Counted from the first letter of the stretch, positions 43,435-55,957 are shown. The stretch is DNA of 64,000 bases from Bettongia penicillata ogilbyi (GCA_023548195.1 JAJHZJ010000028.1:1320001-1384000); one strand, 5' to 3'. The notes: generated by a model from the sequence alone, not told the origin. Translations and numbers: made by a program.

Positions 43435-43680
43435 CTGTTTTATTGTGGCATAAAGGACAAGTGTGCTAGGGCTGAAATCAAGAACGGGATCCAAATAACA
43501 AGGCATTTAACAGCTGTGTGACTATAGATGTCATTTAACCCTCTGTGCCTTAACTATCATATCTATAATACCTATAGTACTCAACCCTCAGGGCATTTGT
43601 GGGAGTCAAATGAGTGTCAGAATTTTGCTAACCTTAAAGGATAACACGAATTTCAGGTATGTTTATTATTTCCCAGAGAC
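43435..43680 (+). repeat. MIR-type SINE
   Basis: 'aacagctgtgtgactatagatgtcatttaaccctctgtgcc...gtgggagtcaaatgagtg'. Decayed. Confidence 0.65.
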
Positions 43681-44354
43681 TACCCATTTTCCCATGACAT
43701 TGGAGAAGGATCTCTTATTGTCTGCTGAATAGGTGAAAAGTACAAAATGGTTTGCTCTGTGGTCTTTCTACAGCATAACGGAGCAGCTCATTGCAGCCCC
43801 ATTGCTCACACCCTTGTTCAGAAGTCTCTGGCCTGGTGGAATATTTAATAATTCAGCTGTAAGAATGACTACTTTCTAAAAATTAAATTAATAGTGGTTA
43901 CAATTAAGTGTTAACCATCAAATTACATCTAAGAATAGACTCAAGGACATTTAATTCTCCTTATAGAGTAAAAATAAACAAAGTTAATAACTTTGACAGA
44001 TATTTAATAAATATTTAACTGGAGGCCTACACCCTAGATGGCAAGGTAAAAAGTTCACATTTGACATCGGGTGTTTTTAAAGCTGTCTCAAAGCTGCACG
44101 TTTTAGCTGTCCTTGGGTTAAATTACTCTACTGAGGGATAAGAAGCTTACATTTTCAATAAAAGAAAAGATGTAGGCAGACACAAAACGGAGGCCAGCAC
44201 AGAGAGGTCCAAGCCATACTCGAGTTCTGACTCGAGTTTTCTGAAGTGTTCTCTAGAAACTTGAGATCTTAGAGGATGAAAAGGTTTTAAATTACCACCG
44301 ACTTGCCATCCTTTCAATGCAAACGAGTATTTCAATGAAAACATATGTGTACAT
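43681..44354. other. unassigned sequence, repeat-free
   Basis: No repeat recognised. Contains two 12-bp-spaced copies of ACTCGAGTT (44218-44238). Noted among the findings as a possible conserved noncoding stretch. Confidence 0.4.
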
Positions 44355-44374
44355 ACACACACACACACACACAC
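44355..44374. repeat. (CA)n microsatellite
   Basis: About ten CA units. Confidence 0.95.
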
Positions 44375-44429
44375 AAACATGGGCTGTGTCTGCCTCCTCC
44401 CCTCCCATACATACCCCCTTAGACATGGG

Positions 44430-44430
<1 letters not shown>

Positions 44431-44466
<36 letters not shown>
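44431..44466. repeat. (CA)n microsatellite
   Basis: About 18 CA units, 56 bp after the previous array. The reading frames across both arrays are artefacts. Confidence 0.97.
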
Positions 44467-44467
<1 letters not shown>

Positions 44468-44834
44468 AGCAGCATCTCCATGATCTGAGAGAAGCCAGAA
44501 AACTTCCCAGCCTGAAGGATGATAGTGCATTGCGGCCCTTCATTTGGAGAAGAGTCTTATGCTTATTCTGCCACCTTGTGTGGTATACATATATTACAAG
44601 ACAATTACAACTTCAGAGGCTTAAAAATTATTCCTTAAAATGCTGTTTTTCAATGAATAAAATAAAATAAATCCACAACTGCTGACAGCCTTGTCTATTT
44701 TACATGACCCTAACAAAATGTCAAATAATTTATGCAGCCAAATCGAAAAGACGAAGCATTTTTATCCAAGTAGTATTAGTTCACTAACAAAGGAGAGACA
44801 AAGGCTTCAGAGGTTCATAAAAGGAAGCCCTGTG

Positions 44835-44965
44835 ATAGTAGAGAGAGCTGGCCTGGGGGTCAGGGAAACCTGGGTACAAACTTCACATCAGACAAATACT
44901 GTCAGTGTGATTCTACACAGATCATGTTTAACTCTCTCAGACTCACTGTGTGATATTCTTATTAT
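44835..44965 (+). repeat. SINE fragment (marsupial tRNA-head type)
   Basis: 'gtagagagagctggcctgggggtcagggaaacctgggtacaaa' is a SINE head. The body decays quickly. Confidence 0.65.
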
Positions 44966-45528
44966 TGTGGATAAGCACAAGGAGTCTGGTCCAGGATGAC
45001 TTTCAGTCTAGCACATCCCTTGGCCGAAGCTGCGTATAGCTTGGAAGACATTAATGCTGATGAGACTGGCCTCTAAGACAGTGAGCCATGTTGAATGTTG
45101 CACAGCATTCTCTGTAAATGCAAGGATTGGCTTTAACTTCAGTCCCCCTGCTTTATCCACTAAATATCCCCATTTCCCACAGATCTCCAAAATATCACTG
45201 TATGCAAGGGTCAGTCACAGTCATATCCCAAGGGTGTCCAGTATGTTTTGGGCTGCTGCTAAGTAACAACTGCTATGATTTGGAACAAGGTAAAATGATT
45301 ATAGCCTGCGTCTTCTGACTCTATCAACTCAACATGTGATTCCATTTCCTTCACTGGCTAATCCCACATGAACAAGAACTTAATGCCCAGTAACCAAACA
45401 ACATTAAGAAACTAGACAGAGTTATGAAATAGATTGCCCTGCTTACTGAGGGCACTGGTATTTTTTTCAGACAACTCGCTCAAATCAGTGCTTTAACTTT
45501 AGTAGTTCAAAATAATTCGACCCAAAGG
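44966..45528. other. unassigned sequence
   Basis: Nothing recognised. Confidence 0.4.
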
Positions 45529-45529
45529 A

Positions 45530-45712
45530 TTTAGGGCTAGAAGGGAATTTAGAGATCAGCCGGTCCAATCCTTTCACTGTATGGACAAGGAAACTGAGAC
45601 CTAGAGATATGTATTACCTTTACCAAGGTCACACAGAAAATAAATACCAGGCCCCTATCTTCTGTTTTGAGATTCAAGGCTCTGTCCCGTACAATCTGCT
45701 GCCTCTCAAGTC
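45530..45712 (-). repeat. MIR3-like SINE
   Basis: 'ttagggctagaagggaatttagagatcagccggtccaatcc...ggacaaggaaactgagacctagag...aaggtcacacagaaaat'. Confidence 0.8.
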
Positions 45713-45714
45713 AG

Positions 45715-45795
45715 TTTAATTCAACAGCAATTAGTAAGAGTCTGTTATGTGCATGGAAGGCAAAGTGCTGTGCTAGCCTAAGTGGAGCTAATGCA
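45715..45795 (-). repeat. L2 3' end fragment
   Basis: 'taattcaacagcaattagtaagagtctgttatgtgcatggaaggcaaagtgctgtgctag'. Confidence 0.6.
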
Positions 45796-46174
45796 TTGCA
45801 ATCCTAAAGTCTAATTTTAATGACAAAGCTACAGCGCCGTAATTCTGCTCTATCTTCAAAAGGATAAAAAAGATGTGCCTCTGACCCATGGCTTACAGAT
45901 AACGTTACTTTTACAAAACCTTTCTGGTTTTTAATCTCTGGACAGGGAGAGTGCCAGATGGAAGGAGGAATAGAGACCTTGAGCTAGGTAATAACCTTCT
46001 CTGGATATTTGGAGGGACAATAGGCTCAAGGTGACTCCATGGAGAGGGACTGATGAATATTAATTTGGGAACAACTCCAAAGGTTTGGCCCTCTATTTCA
46101 TTATGGAGGACACTTTGTGATGGCTTCACAGGATTTTCCCTTGAATCTGGACCTCAACCTGAATTGCCTTCCTT
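45796..46174. other. unassigned sequence
   Basis: Nothing recognised. Confidence 0.4.
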
Positions 46175-46252
46175 TCATAGGCAATTCCTTCCTGATAGAC
46201 AATTTTTTGATTAGCAATTATTTGATAGGCAATATGCCTTCCTGCCATAGGC
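46175..46252. repeat. degenerate minisatellite, GATAGGCAAT-type unit
   Basis: Five units spaced 15-22 bp: cATAGGCAAT, gATAGACAAT, gATTAGCAAT, gATAGGCAAT, cATAGGCct. Confidence 0.8.
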
Positions 46253-46934
46253 CTGAGTGGGCATTTTTCCAAGTTGGCTCTGGCAGCCATTGCTGGGTCC
46301 AGCATACCCAAGGATATAGTTTCTTACGTTAGCAGTTAGCAGAAATCACATGTTGGTCATGGAGCCACTGGTAATGAAATATTTGATGATTATATAATCT
46401 TTAGCAGAGAGGGTGAACACATATGTCTTTAGGACCTGGAGGGTTGGGGTATAGATGGCCAAAATCCTAAAGGCCCCACTTGGAATTGGGATATTCACCT
46501 GCTTCACACTGGACTCATTGAAATACACTTAAGTGGCAGAGGAAGAGGGAAAGGAGAACTGACTATGGCAGCCTTTGAGTAGGCTGGGGCTTGATGAGGG
46601 GGGACTAGGTTTGACAGAGCAGAGGTGGGTCCTAGGAGTGTAGGCATGGGAGCAGGCAGAAGACAGGGTTAAGGATTATAGATGATATTATCAGCCAATC
46701 TGGCATCAAATAGTTATGGTATTGATAATACAAAGTGAGATTCTTTGAATTTGTCTCAGATAGAGTAGTGTTAGCAATTTTTAAAAGCTCCTATCTCATA
46801 AAATCTTCTAGCAAGTATAATAAGGAATGTGATTTTACCACTATCAGGGAAACAGTGGTATGAGTTGATTCAATTAAACTTATCAAATACTTATTAAACA
46901 CCTCTTATACATAAAACACAGAGGATTTGGTTTA
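46253..46934. other. unassigned sequence
   Basis: Nothing recognised apart from a short L2-like scrap at about 46875-46925. Confidence 0.4.
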
Positions 46935-47165
46935 GGGTTAATGAAAACCAGCATGGAGTACTACTGTGCAGAGATCTGCCATCTGATTCAATAATCCCTG
47001 GGTTCATGTCTCACTTCTGACACTAACTGGACAGTGACTCCAGGCAATTCACTCAGCCTCTCAATGGCCTCAGGCAACTCTCTAAGACTCTAAGTGGCAG
47101 AACAGATACTGATCTGCATTGATGGAGGAACTTTCTGCACCAGGAGTACCCAGTACCAATAAAAC
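46935..47165 (+). repeat. marsupial SINE
   Basis: 'gagatctgccatctgattcaa...ctgggttcatgtctcacttctgacac', 'ctcactcagcctctcaatgg'-like text and 'cagatactgatctgcattgatggaggaactttctgcaccaggag' resemble a marsupial SINE with its usual tail. Confidence 0.65.
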
Positions 47166-47254
47166 ATAGAGAAGAAAGAAAGAAATTAGGAATGAGAGAA
47201 AGGAAAGAAAGATGAATGAATGAAAAATATAAAAGGGAATAAATATATAAATAA

Positions 47255-47580
47255 AAGTGTGCAAGGTGCCATTCTAGGTGCTAGACCAAGACAAAAATAA
47301 AGCAGTACCTTCCCCCAAGGAGATCACAGAATGTTCAAAGGATCTAACAGATAATCAAATAATTAAATACAAAATAATTTCAGTCAGAAATGACTAAGGG
47401 GATCAGAAAAGACTTGCTATAAGAATAGATGTATGAGTTAGTCTTTGAAGAAACCAAAAAATTCTGAGACAAAGATCAGGAGAGTATATGTTCCAAGTAT
47501 ACGTGCAGTCTATAAAGGCAAGAAAGAAAAAGACAGAAAATCTTATTCAAGGAATAACAAATAGCCTAGTTGGGCTGTAA
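47255..47580 (-). mobile_element. L2 LINE 3' fragment
   Basis: 'caaggtgccattctaggtgc', 'accttcccccaaggagatcac', 'gagttagtctttgaagaaacc'. Complement of the L2 end. A GAAA/GAAT-rich patch lies just before it (47170-47240). Confidence 0.7.
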
Positions 47581-47607
47581 TAAAGTATTTGAGGGAGAGT
47601 AATAATG

Positions 47608-47865
47608 TGTGTGGCCGCTAAGTGAGAGAGCGGATAGAGAACTGGATCTGAAGTTAGGAAGACCTGAATTCAAACCCTGCCTCAGATATTTACTAGCTGT
47701 GTGACCCTGGGCAAGTCATTTAGTCCTGTTTGCCTCAGTTCCTCATCTGTAAAATGAACTGGAAAAGGAAATGACAAACCACTGTAGGATCTTTGAAAAA
47801 AAAACAACAAAATGAGGTCACAAAGAATTGTACATGCCTGAAACAACTATACAATAATGTGTGTT
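47608..47865 (+). repeat. marsupial SINE, full length
   Basis: 'gtggccgctaagtgagagagcgg...gaagacctgaattcaaaccctgcctcag...gtgtgaccctgggcaagtcattt...cctcatctgtaaaatgaactgg...aaaggaaatgacaaaccact'. Well preserved. Confidence 0.93.
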
Positions 47866-48014
47866 ATGGAGACTGACCAGGGGAGCTCCTGATGAATTGC
47901 ATCAATCTCCAAGTCAGTTTTGTCAGATTACAGGATATGAACTTTAGTTGGAAGTAACACTGACCATTAAATAGGCCATTTGCTGTCTGACGAATGAATG
48001 AATCAGATGAATCA

Positions 48015-48168
48015 GCATTCTGTAGCAGAAAGTGGGAGAAAAAGCTTCAATTTAGAGTCAGGGACTTAAGTTTAAATCCCAGCTCTGATACTTACAACCT
48101 CTATGACCATGGGAAACTTAGTTAACCGCTAAGGTCCCTTCCAAGTCTAAATCTATGATCTTACTGTA
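48015..48168 (+). repeat. MIR3-type SINE
   Basis: 'ttagagtcagggacttaagtttaaatcccagctctgatactta...gaccatgggaaacttagtt...aaggtcccttccaagtctaaatctatgatc'. Confidence 0.82.
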
Positions 48169-49390
48169 ATAGCTATGTGTGAAGGGTGGCTATTCACACT
48201 ATAGCACCTTACACCTTTTACATGGGCATGTGGACATATACTCACTTTCTGGGCTGGGTTGCTCACTCCAGCTGGCCCTCATATTGGCAGGCCTACATTC
48301 CTAAAGAAAAACCACCACTACATAGTTATATTCAACTTCTCTATGGATCCCAGGAGTAACTCTTCTACTCACCACTTTAGCTCTTGAATCCCCACTAATA
48401 TTCTTCCATTTGTACAAATCAGTCACTCACAATTATTACACTTTTAGATGTTGAACATAACCATTTACTTAGTCATAAAGCAAAATTACAACATCACAAG
48501 TACCAATACGTGTGTGTGTGTGTGTGTGCGTAAAGAATGAAGTATAAACCCTAATCCACACATAAACCTGGATAACACTTTCCTACTAATGATCTCAGTA
48601 TTCATGAGAGTAGATATACAGTTACAGAAACCTCGGAGAGACAAGCACATGAGGGAGGAAAAAACCTTATGTGTTCAGATGACAGCTTTAGACTATCATT
48701 GGTTCATTCAGGAATATATGCATCACACAAAAGCCACTTCTCTGCTAACTGATATCTGATAATTCTCATCTCTCTCCACACGAGCAAACATCTCTCTCTT
48801 CTCTTCTTGAACCAATATAGTAATTTTCTTAAAATATGTTTCCATCTGCACTCAGAGTTCATCAGTTCTCTCTCTACAGGTGGACAGCATTTTTCATCCT
48901 GGATCCTTTGGCATTGTCTTGATCAGACAAGCCAAGTCTTTCGTGGATGGTCATCATTACAATATTTGGATCAATTTAGCATTTACAAGCTCTTTCAACT
49001 TAAAAATCACCCTTAAAAAGTGTTACATTATTGAGTGAGTTAACAGTATCCTTTAAGCCAGAAAACAGCAAAGATCGTTGAGATGTCTATCTCTGGGTAA
49101 GACAGACCAAACAGCCAGATGTTCACTTAGCTGTCTGTTGTGGTATTTAATCAAATTACAATAAATAGAGGTTGAAGAAAAATAGTTCAACTTGTCTTTC
49201 TAAGCAAGGCAAAACCCTAGCCAGTTCTTCCCGTTCTGCATCATTCAATTAAATTTCAGTATTTCTTCTTATACAATAGTGATGCAATTTCTCTTTTTTC
49301 TTTTCTGCTTTTCCCTCCCAAACCATAGACTGGTAATGGAGACAGCAATGAACAACGGCACATCTAAGGGTCTTTACCTCTCTTTAGTTC
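48169..49390. other. unassigned sequence with a short (TG)n
   Basis: A TG repeat lies at 48511-48530. The rest is high-complexity with no gene or named repeat. Confidence 0.4.
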
Positions 49391-49394
49391 TAAG

Positions 49395-49578
49395 GCAAGA
49401 GTTCTTGATCATCTTGTGTCACATGTCCCTTTGGAAGTCTGGTAAAGTCTGTATTCTGTGTTATGAAAGGTATAACATACAATGCATAGGACTGCAAAGG
49501 AAATCAATTATATAGAAACACAATAATAACAACATTTAAAAAACAAATTCATGGACCCTAGGTCAACAATCTCTGATC
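49395..49578 (+). repeat. interspersed repeat, family not named
   Basis: 'caagagttcttgatcatcttgtgtcacatgtccctttggaagtctgg...ggactgcaaaggaaatcaattatat...caaattcatggaccctaggtcaacaatc' matches from memory a mammalian repeat of the type 'tgtcatggacccctttggcagtctgg'. Confidence 0.55.
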
Positions 49579-49614
49579 TAAGGGGTCCTAAGTTATATGG
49601 TGACACTTGGTTCC

Positions 49615-50660
49615 ATATTACAAAATAAGACTGGAAAGGTAGACTGGCATTAAACTATAAAGGAATTTAAATGTCAAGGTAAGGAGTTTGCATTTTATCC
49701 TTAATAGGGAATAGGGAACAACAGGGAGTCACTGGGAGATTTTTAAGCATGGTAATGTCATGATCAGAGCTATGACTTAGCAATATCCATTTGCTAGCTA
49801 GGGGAAGGATTGATTTAAAGGGAAGAGGCTAAAAGAAAAGGTGGAGGTCAATTAGGAGACTATCATTATATCCTAAGTGAGACTTGAGAAGTCTTTATCT
49901 AGAATGGTAGACTTTAGAAGTAAGGGAATATATGCAAGAAGAGTTGTGGTGATAGAATCCACGAGCTTTGGCAACTGATTGACTATAACAGATGAAGGAA
50001 ATGGAAGAATTGAAAATGACTCCAAGGTTCCAAAGTTGGGTGACTAGAAAACTGGTTGTACCTTCTACAGAAATACAGGAGTTTACAGGAGGAATAGGTT
50101 TAGAGAAGATAATGAGCTGTCTTGGACATGCTGAGTTTACAATGGGGATAGCCACATAAAGATGTTCAATACATTATTGTAGATGCAAGATTGGGTTCAG
50201 GGGAGGTATTAGGATTAGAAGTAGTTGAGGAATGATCACTGAACCTATGGCAGATGAAAAGATCCTCAAATAAGAAAGTACAGAAAAAAAGGAGAGGAAA
50301 CAGGATGCGACACTTAGGAGACACTGATGATTAGAAGTAGGAGGTGAATGAAGAGATAACAAAAGACTCCCAAGAAATATTGGCCAGGAAAGGAGAGGAA
50401 CAAGGAGTGAATGGTGTCATGGAAATCGAAGGAAAGTGGTAAAAGCCACAGTTGCTGCCAATGATTAATGAGTACATAAGCCTCTGATCCATGCTTGGCC
50501 TGCCCATAGCCAGCATTAGAATCTGTAAGAAGTAGGTCTTCTAGGTACTGATTGGCCCATTTTTCTATTGTAGTAGAACTGGTTATCTTTGAAGGAAGAA
50601 AAGAGGGAAAGCTAGGTGACACCTCTAGTAGCAGAACAATTTGGCTGTGGTTAATATAGC
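49615..50660 (-). mobile_element. L2 LINE, reverse-transcriptase region
   Basis: The minus frame 49895-50155 reads 'QLIIFSKPIPPVNSCISVEG', then 'LWNLGVIFNSSISF' and 'QSVAKARGFYHHNSS'. These are the L2 RT C-terminal blocks (KTELLIF, NLGVIFDSSLS, QSIAK). Adjacent frames continue to about 50620. Several frameshifts; the longest L2 remnant in the window. Confidence 0.85.
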
Positions 50661-50774
50661 TTTCTCTATATGTTTATATTTGTGAGTGATTCTTTTAGGA
50701 AATCATACATTCCAGGCCATGAGATGAGCTTATCCAACCTTGGGCAAAGAGAACCCTGAAGGTTGATGGTCCGT

Positions 50775-51045
50775 CATGTAACCATTCAACAAGCATTTTC
50801 TTTTTTTAAGTGTATTTTATACTTAAAGCACTGAGCTAACTAAGTTCTCGAGACACAAAAACAAAAACAGTCCCTACCCTCAAGGTACTTATATTACTAG
50901 AAGAAACAATATGTACATAATTGGATAAATATAAAATGTTTACAAACTAGATAAAAACTGGGAAGATCCAAAATGTTCTGATTTAGGAGGTGATGCTCCA
51001 GCTGATCCTTGAAGGAAACTAAGGATTCTAAGAGGTCATGAAGTC
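50775..51045 (-). mobile_element. L2 LINE 3' end
   Basis: 'cattcaacaagcattttc...agcactgagctaactaagttctcgagacac...cctaccctcaaggtacttatatt...gctgatccttgaaggaaac'. Separate from 49615-50660: same orientation, but the ends do not join simply. Confidence 0.7.
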
Positions 51046-51925
51046 AATGACAGTCACAGCCTTGACAATACCTGCGGAGATCCTTCCTACTCTCTTGGCT
51101 GTACCTGTGAGAATCGGTCCTAGCATGGAATATGAACATACCTTAACTTTGAAAATATTACAAGAATTGGTCAAGCATGTATTTAATCAATAGAGTCTTC
51201 TTTATCTCCCTTAGCCATATAGAAAGTCCATGTGGTTACTATTGAAACAATTCCTACCTCATGCTCTTGTACTTAGAGCTGACAGTGTGTCTCACTTTCA
51301 TCGTTTGTTTTTGGTGTTATATTTAACCAAGCCTTTGAAAGAAAATTAATGTTGTTTAATCAATGTGATTAGCATCTTAAGTTTTCCTGAATGCCCAAAG
51401 AAAATTGTAATTTGCATTGTTGCTGATGGTCTTACTGACATAGATTGAAAAACAACTGGCATAGAACAAAAACCACTTTTCAAAAAGAATCTCTGAGTGA
51501 TAGGAAAGATGGGAGGGGGAGTAATATAGTAAAAGGGCTTTTGATCAATCTAACTTTGCCAGAAATTTCTGAATCAGGATGGCTAAATGGTTATTTCCAG
51601 GAATTCACAGAGCTGTTAACATTTGACAAAATCAGAAGTTAGAGAAAAGCCACATAAACGATTAGAGGGGTGAGAGGACTAGCTTTGTGGGGAAAGGTTA
51701 AAGGAGCTAGGTCCCTTTAGGCAAGAACAGAGATGACTCTAGAGTCATTTCAGGGATCTTTTCTTGTCTATAGAATTATGATCAGGAGATTACTGGCAGG
51801 CAGGGCTCCATTTCTGCTCTAAGTAATGGCTTAAAACAAAGAAAATTTTGTTCAAAATTGGAAAGAGCTTCTTAGATGAAAAGCTGATGAAACTATTGCA
51901 CAGGGATTGTAGACTATAATGACAA
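51046..51925. other. unassigned sequence
   Basis: Nothing recognised. Confidence 0.4.
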
Positions 51926-51929
51926 CACT

Positions 51930-52090
51930 AGAGAAGACTATAGAAAACATCTAATCTAAGTCATCATTTTATAAAGATGGAAACTGAGATCCCCCCCAAA
52001 ATAAGTGATTGACTCCTAGTCACATGGATAGTTCCTAGGGGAGATAGGACTAAAATCCAGAATTGCTGTTTCCAAAGCATATGTGTTCAT
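51930..52090 (-). repeat. MIR fragment
   Basis: 'catctaatctaagtcatcattttataaagatggaaactgagatcc...ctcctagtcacatggatag'. Confidence 0.65.
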
Positions 52091-52239
52091 TTTACTAAGT
52101 CATTCAAGGATTCATTTTCCCTGAAAATCCTTATGATTCCCCACTATAAATGCAATTTTGAGTAAATCATAAGTTACTCAAAACTTCTGTGTTTCACTTT
52201 CTTCATCTGCAAAATATGGGCCAATACAATTTGATATTG

Positions 52240-53480
52240 ATTAAAAATGGAGAGATCAATCACTTAGTAGACTAGATTAAGTGAACAAAATGAAACAAAT
52301 GAACCCACTACCTTATTATTCAATAAACCAAAAGACCTCATTCATTGCCTTAAAGACTCTTTATTTGATTTTAAAAAAAAAACCTGCTGGAGTAACTGAA
52401 CAGGAAAATGGCAGAAATTAGATTTATACCAACACCTCCTACCATATATCAAGATTCAAAGTGATATGTTACTTGGATATAACAGATCACATCATAAACA
52501 AATTGAAGAAACTATCTTTGAAATCTATGCTTAGGAGAAAAGCTCACAACCAAAGAAGGAATGAAAAGAATCACAGATAATAAAATAATTTCAGATATGT
52601 AAAATTAAAATATCATTACATTTGCAATGTAATACAGCTAAGATTAGAAAACAAATACTTTAATGAAAAAAAAATCAATTTTATCTGATAATGGTCTGAT
52701 TTCCAAAATATACAAGGATGAAAATTTATAAAAATAAAGGCATTCCCCAATTGATAAATGGTCTAATGATATGAACAGATAGCTCTCAAAGAAACGAACC
52801 CAGGCTATCTATAGTCATATGAAAAAAAGTCCTCCAAATCACTGATGATTAATGAAATGCAAAATAAAGCAATTCAGAGGTGCTATCTCATATCTAACAG
52901 ATTGGCAAAACTGACCAAAAACATGACAAATATTGGAATCATTTTGGAAAAAGTCATATTTATGCATTTTTAATAAAGTTTGTAATTGTCTCAACCAATC
53001 TGGAAAGTAATTTAAAATCATGTACAAATAATGTATGGCCTTTGACCCAGCTATGCAACTAATAGGCTTATATCTCAAAGAAGGTAAAGAAAGAAGAAAA
53101 TATTCCACGTGTACAAAAATATTTATAGCAGCTCTTTTTAGAGTAGCAAAAAACTGTAAACTAAGAGGTGCCTGTCAACTGGGAAATGGCTGAACAAATG
53201 AATGTAATGAATTATTATTGTGCTTTAAGAATGAAGAAAAAGGTTTCAAAGAGACCTACATTTTGAATGGATTGACACATAGTCCAATGAGCAGAATTAG
53301 AAAAATTTCGACTATAACACCAATAGTGTTAAAAAAAAAAGGCAACTCTAAAAGAGTTACAAATTCTGAACAAATAAATGGTCAGCCACAATTTCAAAGC
53401 ACTGATTTAGATAAAACACCACCTACCTCATGACAGAGAGATAACTGACTGGCTAATACGGAAATATTTTTCTAGACTGT
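52240..53480 (+). mobile_element. decayed L1 (end of ORF2 and 3'UTR)
   Basis: 'gaagaaactatctttgaaatctatgc', 'gtctgatttccaaaatatacaagg', 'cattccccaattgataaatgg', 'agtcatatgaaaaaaagtcctccaaatcac', 'ctttgacccagctatgcaact', 'gtcaactgggaaatggctgaac' follow L1 in order. Internal deletions and stops. Confidence 0.88.
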
Positions 53481-53600
53481 GTTTATGGAATAAAGAGGTT
53501 TTTATTTCTTTATTTCCTTTCTCCCTTCCTCTCTCCATTCCTCCCTTGCTTTTTTCTTCCTTCTTTCCTCCCTCCATCCCTTCTTTCTCTATTTTTCAGT
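53481..53600. repeat. polypyrimidine (CTTT/CTTCC) tract
   Basis: T/C-only stretch directly after the L1 end. Confidence 0.9.
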
Positions 53601-54406
53601 GAAAAAGAGAAAAAGTTTGATCATTGAAAAATAAAATGATGGAATGACAGTGGTGAATTAGACAGTCTCGAAGGTTCGTTATGGTTCGATATCTTTTTAA
53701 GTCTTATTGATGCTTGTTTTTACACACCAAAGTCACTTCCCAAAATACCCTTTCCACTGAAACCTTCCTTATAACAAAGAATAGCAATTAAATGAAACCA
53801 ACAGATAGCATCAACCATGTCTAACAGCAAATGTAATACTCATTACATGTAGGCCCCCACCTTTAACCTTCAAGGAACAGGTGCATTTCCTCATCTCTTT
53901 TTCAGGTATAGTGTTGGTCATACCAATTATTGAATTTAGAATTCAGCTGCCTTTTATCCTCTACAATCTTCATTGTCTATATATTTTAAAGAGCTATGGC
54001 ATAAGGGTAACAATAATGATGAAATAAAATATTTTGAAATTCATATAGTGCTTTCAAATACATATTTTAGTATTTCTATGATCAAATGATTGCTTGTGAC
54101 ACAGGGTTTGGGGCAGGGGGAATTGAAGCAGGAAATCTTCTGCAAAGTAAGTGAACATTCAGGGAATTATATGATTCACACAGGTAGCAATAAGAAGATC
54201 ATCCCCTCCTCTAAACTTGAATTCTTTTTTCTTTTTTTGTTATATAAAACAGTAAAAAGCTATGCTAAAAGCAATAGAGATTTAGAGAATTTAGCAAGCT
54301 CTGACTCAAAATCTGCTTAATCATTTATTTTCTGGAAACACTGAATATTACGTCATGTCTGTGTTCCTTTTGTCCACCTTTTTCCTCAACAAAGACAGAG
54401 ATACAA

Positions 54407-54408
<2 letters not shown>
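53601..54408. other. unassigned sequence
   Basis: The part 53700-53960 may be a minus-strand piece of a repeat like 38890-39100, but the match is weak. Confidence 0.35.

Positions 54409-54444
<36 letters not shown>
54409..54444. repeat. (GT)n microsatellite
   Basis: About 18 GT units. Confidence 0.97.
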
Positions 54445-54446
<2 letters not shown>

Positions 54447-55424
54447 TCTCTATAGGTAATTCAAAGCCTTGTATTTCAAATGATGCCTATCACAAAACTA
54501 ACACAGACCAAAGAATTATATATCAGAATGTCCCCTTTATCTAAGAATTTTAACATCCCAGGTAAAAACTATTCCAGATAGAAAGTAAGTTAGTGGATTG
54601 TAAGAAACATGCAAAAAAGAAAGCATCCAGAAAAAAAATTTTAATGGAAGAAAAAAATTTAAAAGCTCAGAAGGGGACACACAAGAATAAAGCAACTTTG
54701 TAACTCTCTTGGTAAATTATAGACAGATGACAAATAGTATATCTGATAGTAGATAGTTGACAGATGATAGATTACAGATAGACAATAGATAGTAGACAGA
54801 CTTTAAAACAAACTGCAACAATTCAAAGCTTCTTATACAAGTATCTTGTTCTTTTTTTGTATTCCAAAAGTTTGTGCTTGTTGATTAATGTTAAATTCAC
54901 CATAGAAAAGAAAATTTAATTATTTAAAAAAATAAGCTAGTGAGCAAGTCAAGAAGACAGTTTCTGAGCTGCCTTGTCTTTTGAGGGACAGAATCATCCA
55001 TCTAGACTGAGACTGATGATATGATCTGGATTCTTCCTCAGTTAAGAATATCTCTCTCCTTTTAATCTGTGCAAGGGTTATGAATGTGTCACCTATGATT
55101 CTCAGACAGTGATTCTCAGTTATACAACTTTGGAATCACATTTTCAATTACCAAAAGAACCACCTGACCTGAAGGGTCAAATGGGCTAATAGAAACCAGG
55201 GATCTAGAAGAGACACAATGTTCATATATCAGAGTCACTTATAGGCTTAAGAGTTATAGGATGATTATCACTGTTCCCAAGAATTAAGGTCTGAAGAAGG
55301 GATTTCAGAAAGAACACCAGTAATTATGGCAATAACAATGATGTATAATATGAATACATAGTACTCTGCTACAGAAAAATCTTTGAATATGTACAAAGAA
55401 AATATTCATTCATACTGAGATATT
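54445..55424. other. unassigned sequence with GATA-type patch
   Basis: A degenerate AGATAG/ACAGAT patch at 54720-54800. Otherwise nothing recognised. Confidence 0.4.
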
Positions 55425-55512
55425 CACTATAAATGAATGAACACATACAGTGCCAGCGCAATGTCTAACCCATTGTAGGTGCTTAATGGATGCTTACCGA
55501 ATTGTTGACTAT
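55425..55512 (+). repeat. L2-type tail
   Basis: 'acatacagtgccagcgcaatgtctaacccattgtaggtgcttaatggatgc'. Confidence 0.65.
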
Positions 55513-55955
55513 TGTCATCATTAGATATAAATTCTGGCATTAACTAAAATGATCTACTAAGGACCATACCAGAAAGAAAATTATCTAAACTTTAAATATT
55601 CATATTATTAGCCAAGCAACTGATTTCAACATTGATTGCCTAAACATGAATGCCAGATTCCTAAGAACATCAAATATAACTACTGAGCATGGTTGAAGTG
55701 AATGTAAGTTGGCAAACTATAGTGTTAACTCTAAGCATTACATTACTAAGTCTATGCTATACAAAGAGAGAAAAATGTGGTTAGCCCTTGTAATAAGCCT
55801 ATTAAGGAGACTGTAAGGTCCTGGTAAGCTAGAACAAGATTTTAGTGTTCAACTTAATTCATCAAACATTTAATAAGTGCCTACAAAGTGCCCACATGTT
55901 CACTTGCACATGCACAAGTACACACACACACACTGTCCATTATTCCTATTTGTCC
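55513..55955. other. unassigned sequence
   Basis: A short CA run at 55920-55934. A small L2-like minus scrap at about 55855-55895. Confidence 0.4.
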
Positions 55956-55957
55956 TA

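Noticed and set aside
44147..44670. Frames of up to 127 codons with poly-Cys-Val or poly-Thr-His runs
   Set aside because: Driven by the two CA microsatellites; the rest has no domain.
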